Assembly: GCA_963773195.1 (NCBI GenBank)
Contig: CAVZAE010000005.1
Span: forward strand, 434,001 to 498,000
Direction of reading: 5' to 3'
Source: CAIWHR01 sp963773195
Lineage (GTDB): Bacteria; Pseudomonadota; Gammaproteobacteria; Burkholderiales; Casimicrobiaceae
DNA: 64,000 nucleotides
Positions 57,836 to 64,000 of the stretch are shown here, piece by piece. The notes beneath the pieces are model-generated. The model did no database searches, was not told the origin of the DNA, and saw only the letters and a list, made by a program, of their open reading frames with translations. Both the position numbers and the translations under genes were made by a program. The first letter of the stretch is position 1, and each line of letters opens with the position of its first letter.

Positions 57836-59724
57836 GGCGCCGCGCCGGACGCAACGTCCCCCGCGACCGCGTGCGCGAACGCCGACTCGAGCGCCCGCGC
57901 GTAGCGCCGGGGATCCGTCGCCGCGGGATCGGCCATCGCGCGCGCGACGTCGGCCCGCACGCCGCCGCGGAATGCGCGATCGGCGGCCAGCCGCACCGCG
58001 AGCTCGACGTAGCCGTCGTCCGTGTGCGCGATCGTCTGCGTGAGCCCGAGGTGCATGAGAATGCTGTAGCCCGTCCGCTCGGCGTGCCGGGCGCCGACGC
58101 GCGTCACCACCGGTACGCCCGCGTCGAGCGCGGCGGCGGTCGTGTCGCCGCCGGTGTACGGCATCGTGTCGAGCACGACGTCGACGAGGCTGTAGCGCGC
58201 GCGGTTGTAGGCGTCGTCGCCACGGCGGTAGGGGATGAACGCAAGCCGCGTCGGATCGAGGCCCAGCCCCGTTGCGCGCTCCGCAATCGCGCGCGCTTCC
58301 TCGTCGTTGAGCGGCGAGAATGCGATGACCGCGTGCGGCAAGGCCTCGAGGATGCGGCGCCACGCCTGCGCGCACCGTGGCGAGATCTTCATTACGCTGA
58401 CGAACGCGCCGAACACGGGAGCCTCCGCCGGCAAACCGAGCGCGGCGCGACTGAGTCCCGCGTCGGCGGCCGGCGCGACGCGCCGCAGCGGCAGCACGCA
58501 GACTTCGATGGGCAGCAGCGCTTCGAGCTGCCAGCGCGCCGTCGCAGGCGTGTCGGTGTAGGTGTCGGTGATCTTGTAGTCGACTTGCGAAAGGCCGAGC
58601 GCGCCATGGTAGCCGAGGTGCGTGACCTGGACTCGCGCCGGCTTGAAGCGGAGGATCCCGGGCCTCGCGTAGGCCGAGTGGCCCATGAGGTCGACCAGTA
58701 GATCGAGATCGTCGGCCGCGATCGCCTCGGCCGCCGAGCGGTCGTCGAGCGCCGCGACGTTGACGAATTCGTCGACCGCGGCCTTCCAGCGCGCGGTTCC
58801 GGCGTCCGAGTTCTCGGAGGGCGCGAGCGAGTACGCGCGAATGGCGAACCGGGTGCGATCGTGGGCCTCGATCACAGGCAGCAGCAGCTTGCCCATCACG
58901 TGCTCGCGAAAATCGGCGGACAGATAACCGATGCGCAGCACCGGATCGTCGTCGCGACGCGGCCGCGCGAGCGGCGCCGTACCCTTGGCACGTGCCTGCT
59001 GCAGTCGGTCGTAGGTGCGGTAGATCGAGAACAGCCGCTCCTGGGGCACGTCCGCGTACTGGAGCAGCGCAAGGAGCTCGGCGACGAGCTCCTCGTCGCC
59101 TTCGGCGTACGGCCAAGCGAGCGCGCGCTCGAGCGCAGCGGCTTCCCGCTCCGCGTTTCCACCGCGCATGCGCGCCGCCAGAGCGCCCACCGCGAGCCGC
59201 GCCGACGGCGCACCAGCCGCCTCGAAACGCACGCAGTCTTCCGCCGCTTCCTCGAGACGGTTCAACCGCAGCAATAGCGTGCGCAGCTCGAACCAGACGT
59301 CCTCGTTCATCGGCGCAAGCTCGCGCGCACGAGCGAGGTGCGGCACAGCGAGACTCCACCGCCGCGTGCGCATCAGCGCCTTGGCGACGTTGTACGACGC
59401 GTCGAGGCGCTCCGGCGCGCGCGCGACCGCGGCTTCGAACGCGCCGGCGGCTTCCTTGTAGCGGCCGCGCCGGAAGAGCATGTGCCCGGCGGCGAGCCAC
59501 GGTTCCGGCCACTCGGGGCGCCGTTGCGCCGCGGCGGAGAACGCGCGCAGCGCCTCGCCGTCGCGATGCTTTTCCGCAAGGATCACGCCAAGGCTGTGGT
59601 GAAGCTCGGCGCGCTCGGGCGCGATCTCCAACGCCTTGCGGTAGGCGGCAATGGCGCCGTTGCGATTGCGCGAAGCCAAGCAGTCGTTCGCTTCGCGCAG
59701 TAGCGCTTCGAGCTCGTCGGCCAT
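57832..59724 (-). CDS. TPR / SPINDLY-type O-GlcNAc transferase-like protein (copy 2)
   Basis: 630 residues with the same layout as the neighbour: TPRs in about 10-180, then Ile-Gly-Tyr-Leu-Ser-Ala-Asp-Phe, Leu-Val-Asp-Leu-Met-Gly-His-Ser, Thr-His-Leu-Gly-Tyr-His-Gly, Met-Pro-Tyr-Thr-Gly-Gly-Asp-Thr-Thr and Arg-His-Ala-Glu-Arg-Thr-Gly. The two are clearly paralogous but far diverged in the TPR part, as if they bind different acceptors. Its stop overlaps the start of copy 1 (ATGA). The upstream MFS gene ends 12 bp before it. Confidence 0.88.
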   Translation of the reverse strand: MADELEALLREANDCLASRNRNGAIAAYRKALEIAPERAELHHSLGVILAEKHRDGEALRAFSAAAQRRPEWPEPWLAAGHMLFRRGRYKEAAGAFEAAVARAPERLDASYNVAKALMRTRRWSLAVPHLARARELAPMNEDVWFELRTLLLRLNRLEEAAEDCVRFEAAGAPSARLAVGALAARMRGGNAEREAAALERALAWPYAEGDEELVAELLALLQYADVPQERLFSIYRTYDRLQQARAKGTAPLARPRRDDDPVLRIGYLSADFREHVMGKLLLPVIEAHDRTRFAIRAYSLAPSENSDAGTARWKAAVDEFVNVAALDDRSAAEAIAADDLDLLVDLMGHSAYARPGILRFKPARVQVTHLGYHGALGLSQVDYKITDTYTDTPATARWQLEALLPIEVCVLPLRRVAPAADAGLSRAALGLPAEAPVFGAFVSVMKISPRCAQAWRRILEALPHAVIAFSPLNDEEARAIAERATGLGLDPTRLAFIPYRRGDDAYNRARYSLVDVVLDTMPYTGGDTTAAALDAGVPVVTRVGARHAERTGYSILMHLGLTQTIAHTDDGYVELAVRLAADRAFRGGVRADVARAMADPAATDPRRYARALESAFAHAVAGDVASGAAP

Positions 59725-59736
59725 CGCTTCGCCCGG

Positions 59737-60984
59737 TCAGGCCGCCGCCACGACGTGCCGGCTGCGGGCGTGCTGCCGCCACCCCCGCACGAACCAGGCG
59801 AACGCGACCGCATACAGCAGGAGCGCAAGCGCAAAAGCGAGCTTGAGCCCGGCGTCCACGCCGAGACCGAACCCCGAGCGCGCCGCGTCGACGACGATGC
59901 CGATCCCCCACTGCCACGAGAAACTGCCGATGAACATGAGCAGGTTCAGCGCCGTGTTCGCGCGTCCGGTGAGCTCGACGCCGAAGCCATCGTTCAGCAC
60001 GGTGAACGCCAGCACGTTGACGGTTGCGCCAAGTCCGTACAGCGGCCACCACATCCAGGTTCCGGGAAGGCCGGCCAGGATCGCGGCGAGGCAGACGGCG
60101 TTCAATGCGAAGCCGGCACCGAAGAGATGCCGCGGATGCACACCGTAACGCGCGACGCGCGTCGCCGCGATCCCGAGCGCAAGGTAGCCGGCGAGCATCG
60201 TGACTCCCATCGCGAACAGGTGCTCAGCGGCAACGGCGCGCTCGAAGCCATTGACCTCCATCAGCCACGGCACCGCCCACAGCCCTTGCACCGCCATGAA
60301 CGAGCCGATGCCGGTCGACGCGACTGGCGCGATCCACCAGAAGCGACGATGCGAGAGCACCTGCCGCACACCCGCCCACTGCGCGCGCGCGCCGATCGAC
60401 GGGGCGGTCGGCGTGTCGGGCACCTGCCACGCGATCAGTACGGCTGCGGCGAGCGTCGTGATGGCGAGTCCGACGAAGATCGCGCGCCAGCTCGCGACGC
60501 GCAACGCGAGCTCGAGCGGTGTCGTCGCGGCCAGCGCGCCCACGCCGGCCGCGACCATGATCCATGCCGACAGCGACGCCCGCCGCTCGGATGGGTACCA
60601 GGCGGCGATCGCCTTGAGCGGCGCCATCAGGCAGACCGACACGCCGGCGCCGATCAGGGCGCGCGCGAAGAGCAGTCCCGGCATGTCGTCTGCGAGCGCG
60701 AACGCGAGCGCGCCGACGGCGGCGACGGCGAGCAGCACCGGCTCGACGCGGCGCGGCCCGTACCGGTCGAGCAGGATGCCCGCCGGCAGCTGCATCGCCC
60801 CGAACGCCACGAAATACGCGGCCGTCATGAGGCCGAGAGCGCCCGGAGAGAGCGTGAGCTCGCGCGAAAGCTCGGTCGAGATGACGGCGTTGACGTTGCG
60901 GAAGAAGTACGACAGCACATAGCCCGCCGCGAAGGCGAGATAGACGTACGGGAAGAAGCGCGGTGCGGTGGGCTTCGTGCGCAA
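59737..60984 (-). CDS. MFS transporter
   Basis: 415 residues with 12 hydrophobic segments. Family features are Asn-Val-Asn-Ala-Val-Ile-Ser and Gln-Leu-Pro-Ala-Gly-Ile-Leu-Leu-Asp-Arg-Tyr-Gly-Pro-Arg-Arg, the loop 2-3 signature. Arg-Ala-Leu-Ile-Gly-Ala-Gly and Trp-Arg-Ala-Ile-Phe also occur. It is of the anion/sugar-phosphate or metabolite:H+ symporter type; the substrate is unknown. The start is TTG at 60984, with a TATCCT just upstream. It lies 12 bp from the SPINDLY-like pair, so it may be cotranscribed. Confidence 0.88.
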   Translation of the reverse strand: MRTKPTAPRFFPYVYLAFAAGYVLSYFFRNVNAVISTELSRELTLSPGALGLMTAAYFVAFGAMQLPAGILLDRYGPRRVEPVLLAVAAVGALAFALADDMPGLLFARALIGAGVSVCLMAPLKAIAAWYPSERRASLSAWIMVAAGVGALAATTPLELALRVASWRAIFVGLAITTLAAAVLIAWQVPDTPTAPSIGARAQWAGVRQVLSHRRFWWIAPVASTGIGSFMAVQGLWAVPWLMEVNGFERAVAAEHLFAMGVTMLAGYLALGIAATRVARYGVHPRHLFGAGFALNAVCLAAILAGLPGTWMWWPLYGLGATVNVLAFTVLNDGFGVELTGRANTALNLLMFIGSFSWQWGIGIVVDAARSGFGLGVDAGLKLAFALALLLYAVAFAWFVRGWRQHARSRHVVAAA

Positions 60985-60994
60985 GAGGATAGCG

Positions 60995-61360
60995 TCAGCC
61001 GCGGAAGATGAAGTACACGGCGCCCAGGATGCAGAGTGCCGCCCACAGGTAGTCGAGCTTCAGCGGCTCTCCCATGTACATCACGGCGAACGGCACGAAC
61101 ACCGACAGCGTGATCACCTCCTGCAGGATCTTGAGCTGCGCAAGCGACATCACGCGGAAGCCGATTCGATTGGCGGGCACCTGGAGCAGGTACTCGGCGA
61201 GCGCGATGCCCCACGACACCAGTGCCGCGGTCCACCATGACCAGGTCTGGAGGTGCTTGAGGTGGCCGTACCACGCGAATGTCATGAACAGGTTCGACGC
61301 GGTGAGCAGGACGGCGCACGCAAGCGCCGGATGAGCGACGATCGGAGCGAACGAGGGCAT
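60995..61360 (-). CDS. DUF486 (DMT superfamily) membrane protein
   Basis: 121 residues from the ATG at 61360, with four TM helices. The family block Phe-Met-Thr-Phe-Ala-Trp-Tyr-Gly-His-Leu-Lys is followed by Ser-Trp-Gly-Ile-Ala-Leu-Ala-Glu-Tyr, and Val-Pro-Ala-Asn-Arg-Ile-Gly is visible. It is a small drug/metabolite-transporter-like protein of unknown role. A GATAAT at about 61403-61408 would place the transcript start upstream of this ATG and downstream of an earlier ATG, which supports 61360. Confidence 0.9.
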   Translation of the reverse strand: MPSFAPIVAHPALACAVLLTASNLFMTFAWYGHLKHLQTWSWWTAALVSWGIALAEYLLQVPANRIGFRVMSLAQLKILQEVITLSVFVPFAVMYMGEPLKLDYLWAALCILGAVYFIFRG

Positions 61361-61444
61361 GGTCGGCGAGGGCGATGGGCGCGAACGTGGGTCCGCGGCA
61401 GCGTCCATTATCGCCGATGCGCGGATGCCGCGGGCAGAGCGGCG

Positions 61445-62259
61445 CTAGCGGTCGCTCGGGTCGTACGCGAAGCGCGTGCCCGCGGGAAAGACGAGACCGA
61501 AGTCCGCAGCGAGGACCGCGAGCAGCTCGTCGTCATCCGCGAGCACTCTCGTGTCGATCTCCGCGCCGCGATCTACCGCGTAATCGCGGTTGCGCAGGAT
61601 GCGCCGGCCTTCCGGCGCGACGCGCTGCGCCGTGAGCGCGAGCACGAAGCGGGAGGCGGGATGTGTCGACGTGTAGTGATTGGCGATCTCGTAGTCGACC
61701 GGAAGCTGCGGCTCCTGCGTAAAGATGTAGAGATCCTCCCACCCATCGCCCCCGCGACGCGATTGCAGGCGATGGGCGCCGGCGTCCGCAACGAGCCGGT
61801 AGGTCCACGCATACTGGCGCGCTTCGGTAGCGTCGAAAGGCACGGGCAGGATCGGACCCTCGCCCCGAACCCGACGTCGGCGAGCAGCGGCACGTCGCCG
61901 ACGTTCACCCGCAGCGTCATGTGCGTGCGTCCTAGCACGCGGTCCGTGCGGAAGCGCACACGGGCCGCGAGGCGCGTCACCGCGAACCCGATATGCTCGA
62001 GAACCGCGGCAAATAGCGCGTTCTGTTCGAAGCAATAGCCGCCACGGCGGCCGGCGACGAGTTTCGCCTGAATGCTCGCGAGATCGAGCCGGATCGGGCG
62101 ACCGAGCAGGATATCGAGGTTCTCGAACGGGATCGACGTCGCGTGCGCGGCGTGCAGCGCGTCGAGCGTCGCGCGCGTGGGCGCGAGGCCGCCTGTGTAA
62201 CCGATACGTGCGAGGTAGGCGGGTAGATCGAGCGCAACCGGGTAAATGGCTGCGCCCAT
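61445..62259 (-). CDS. nat: Arylamine N-acetyltransferase, one frameshift
   Basis: About 272 residues. It transfers acetyl from acetyl-CoA to arylamines or hydrazines. The catalytic triad is visible: Cys in Arg-Gly-Gly-Tyr-Cys-Phe-Glu-Gln-Asn, His in Thr-His-Met-Thr-Leu, and Asp in Ala-Asp-Val-Gly-Phe-Gly. An indel near 61862 shifts the frame right after Asp-Val-Gly-Phe-Gly-Ala-Arg-Val. The rest (Pro-Val-Pro-Phe-Asp, then Tyr-Thr-Ser-Thr-His-Pro) continues in the other frame to the stop at 61445. The start shares a base with the dodecin stop. Confidence 0.88.
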
Positions 62260-62468
62260 CAATCGTCGAGCGTGAAGCCGGCCTTGATCGTCACCTGCCA
62301 CTGAACGACTTTGCCGCCGGCCGTCTGCCCGCGCGTCTCGACGATCTGGAACCAGTGGATATTGCGCACCGTCTTCGATGCCTTGGCGATGGCCTTGCCG
62401 ACGGCGTCCTCGATGCCGATGGCGGAAGTGCCGGTGAGCTCGATCTGCTTGTACACGTGGTCGGGCAT
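62259..62468 (-). CDS. Dodecin
   Basis: 69 residues, the normal dodecin length. Tyr-Lys-Gln-Ile-Glu-Leu-Thr-Gly-Thr-Ser and Ile-His-Trp-Phe-Gln-Ile-Val-Glu-Thr-Arg-Gly, with the flavin-stacking Trp and nearby Gln, are the family hallmarks. Dodecins form hollow 12-mers that store or buffer FMN, riboflavin or CoA. Its neighbours are a CoA-using NAT and a molybdo-hydroxylase. Confidence 0.95.
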   Translation of the reverse strand: MPDHVYKQIELTGTSAIGIEDAVGKAIAKASKTVRNIHWFQIVETRGQTAGGKVVQWQVTIKAGFTLDD

Positions 62469-62484
62469 CGCGATCCTTCTGCGA

Positions 62485-64000
62485 TCAGCTGATCGCCGCA
62501 AGCACACGCTCGCGAGTGAACGGAACCGTGCGCAGTCGCGCGCCGCAGGCGTCGAAGACGGCGTTCGCGAGCGCGGCCGCCACCGGCGTCGCCGCGGCCT
62601 CGCCGGCACCGAGCGGGGGCTCCTGCGGCCTGACGACAAGATCGATCGCGATCGCGGGCACCTCGGGGAACGTGAGAATCGGATAGCTCGCCCAGTCGAC
62701 GCTCGTCACGCGCGAGCGGTCGAAGGCCACTTCCTCGTGCAGCGTGCGGGAGATCGTCTGCAGGATCGAGCCCTCGACCTGCATTTTGAGCGCATCCGGA
62801 TTGACGACGAGCCCGCAATCGTGGGCGCACGCGACGCGCCGCACGCGGATCGCACCCGCCTTGCGGTCGACTTCGGCCTCGATGGCCATCGCGACGTAGG
62901 TCTCGTTGTTCTTGTAATGGACGTAGGCGAAGCCGCGGCCGATGCCGCCCGGCCCGGGCGAGGGCCGTGCGATCCAGCTGATCATCGCGGCAGCTCGTTT
63001 TACGACCTCGACGCCGCGCGGATCGGTGAGCTGGGCGAGCCGGAACTCGACCGCGTCGCGGCCCGCGGCCACCGCAAGCTCGTCGGTGAAACTCTCGACG
63101 GCAAACGCGTTGCCGATCTTGCCCGGCGCGCGCAGGTTCGACGGCCGCAGCGGCGAATCCTTGAGCCAGTGAATGCGCACGCCCTGGTTCGCAACGCCGT
63201 AGGGCGGATCGCCGTTCTGGCTGATGAGACCCGTGGTGATGCCCTGCACTTGCGGGATGCCCGCGGCCTCGGGCGCGAGGAGCGGCATATTGGGAAGGCT
63301 CGCCGTCGCTTTCGGCAGCCACATCTCGGTGCGCCACGCGGCGATCGCGCCGTCCGCGTTGAGGCCGCCTTCCAGCGCGAGGAGCTGGGGCGGGCCCTTC
63401 GGATCCCAGCCGTGCTCGTCGGCGCGCGTCCACTGCACGCGCACCGGACGGCCCACTGCCTTCGACAGGAGCGCCGCGTCCGCCGCCGCATCGTCGTGCC
63501 CGTTCATGCCATAGCAGCCGGACCCGTCAAGATAGACGACGCGCACGGCGGTCTTCGGCAAACCCAGTATCGTCGCGATCGTCTCCTGGAAGCGGTGCGT
63601 CGCCTGCGACGCGCTCCAGATCGTCGCCTTGCCGTCCTTGACATCGGCGATGGCACACGACGGCCCCATCGAGGCATGCGACTGCAGCGGCCAGTAGAAC
63701 TCCGCCTTGATCCGCTTGGCTGCACCCGCCAGCGCCTGCGTCGCGTCACCCTTCTGCACCAGCGCTTCCTCGCCTTCGAACGGGCCCGCGCGCATCCATT
63801 CGCGCACCTTGCTGCTGCCGACGAGCGTCGACGCGTCCGACCACTTCGTCTTGAGGAGTCGAGCCGCGGCGATCGCGTCCCATTCGTCGGCGGCGACGAC
63901 GCCGAGGAAATCGTTGACGCGGACGACGCGCGCCCCCGGAATCGACTTGATCGAGTCGAGATCGACGGACTCGATCTTCGCGCCGACCGCAGCCGGCCGC
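62485..64000 (-). CDS. Xanthine dehydrogenase family molybdopterin-binding subunit, N-terminus outside window
   Basis: The C-terminal 504 residues of a molybdenum hydroxylase large subunit; the reading frame is open to the window edge. Seen: Tyr-Trp-Pro-Leu-Gln-Ser-His-Ala-Ser-Met-Gly-Pro, Gly-Ser-Gly-Cys-Tyr-Gly-Met-Asn-Gly-His-Asp-Asp-Ala-Ala-Ala-Asp, a Leu-Arg-Ala-Pro-Gly motif, and the late Leu-Gly-Ala-Gly-Glu-Ala. The last holds the catalytic Glu. It fits the isoquinoline 1-oxidoreductase beta (IorB) type, which takes electrons through a separate 2Fe-2S subunit that would lie outside the window. It hydroxylates an N-heterocycle or oxidises an aldehyde. Confidence 0.92.
   Translation of the reverse strand, partial: RPAAVGAKIESVDLDSIKSIPGARVVRVNDFLGVVAADEWDAIAAARLLKTKWSDASTLVGSSKVREWMRAGPFEGEEALVQKGDATQALAGAAKRIKAEFYWPLQSHASMGPSCAIADVKDGKATIWSASQATHRFQETIATILGLPKTAVRVVYLDGSGCYGMNGHDDAAADAALLSKAVGRPVRVQWTRADEHGWDPKGPPQLLALEGGLNADGAIAAWRTEMWLPKATASLPNMPLLAPEAAGIPQVQGITTGLISQNGDPPYGVANQGVRIHWLKDSPLRPSNLRAPGKIGNAFAVESFTDELAVAAGRDAVEFRLAQLTDPRGVEVVKRAAAMISWIARPSPGPGGIGRGFAYVHYKNNETYVAMAIEAEVDRKAGAIRVRRVACAHDCGLVVNPDALKMQVEGSILQTISRTLHEEVAFDRSRVTSVDWASYPILTFPEVPAIAIDLVVRPQEPPLGAGEAAATPVAAALANAVFDACGARLRTVPFTRERVLAAIS

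Overview
The window is about two-thirds GC and densely coded. It contains the gene order nadD-rsfS-rlmH-maf-rng and the order RNB ribonuclease / TonB-like / mtgA. It also has TRAP and LIV-type uptake systems and IclR control of aromatic or hydroaromatic catabolism. Together these suggest a free-living betaproteobacterium, most likely Burkholderiales. This is inference from synteny and protein families; there is no rRNA in the window. I saw no tRNA, CRISPR array, intact insertion sequence or prophage.

Layout. 1-4574: end of a cation-diffusion-facilitator transporter, DUF427, an MFS transporter, DUF924 and a CPA1 Na+/H+ antiporter. 4616-8327: housekeeping block nadD, rsfS, rlmH, maf, rng. 8398-14279: accessory genes, several broken by frameshifts: a secreted beta-helix protein, ABM and NIPSNAP proteins, an ArsR-type regulator, a PHB-depolymerase-like esterase, two VOC proteins and a D-threonine-aldolase-like enzyme. 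14426-15806: ECF sigma factor and anti-sigma factor. 16082-21522: mgtE, mtgA, a TonB-like protein and an RNB ribonuclease.

21718-42793 is a large catabolic island arranged around one divergent promoter region (38914-39056). Leftward it runs through an acylating aldehyde dehydrogenase, a thiamine-pyrophosphate enzyme, a TIM-barrel isomerase/dehydratase, a complete TRAP transporter, a Gfo/Idh/MocA oxidoreductase, two shikimate-dehydrogenase paralogues, a complete LIV-type ABC transporter, a type I dehydroquinate dehydratase (aroD), thrH and an orphan TRAP binding protein. Rightward it runs through an IclR regulator, an HPPD-like protein, a second TIM barrel and an aldo/keto reductase. The aroD and aroE-like genes with 3-dehydroshikimate-dehydratase-like TIM barrels point to uptake and breakdown of quinate, shikimate or a related cyclitol acid. 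The TPP and acyl-CoA-forming steps do not belong to the textbook route and may mark an undescribed branch.

42827-64000: a large winged-helix / NB-ARC / TPR regulator, a di-haem peroxidase-like cytochrome, DUF1684, a cytosolic 5'-nucleotidase, a phospholipase D-like lipoprotein, DUF5329, a tandem retropepsin, ornithine aminotransferase, a YqiA-type esterase, mpl, two adjacent SPINDLY/O-GlcNAc-transferase-like proteins, an MFS transporter, DUF486, arylamine N-acetyltransferase, dodecin, and the end of a molybdopterin hydroxylase.

Two properties cut across the window. (1) At least 16 genes carry single-base indels, often at G/C runs, while the protein continues coherently in another frame. This looks more like base-calling error than decay. 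(2) At least seven genes have a TAnnnT hexamer 6-7 nt before the start codon, most with no Shine-Dalgarno sequence, which suggests leaderless transcripts.
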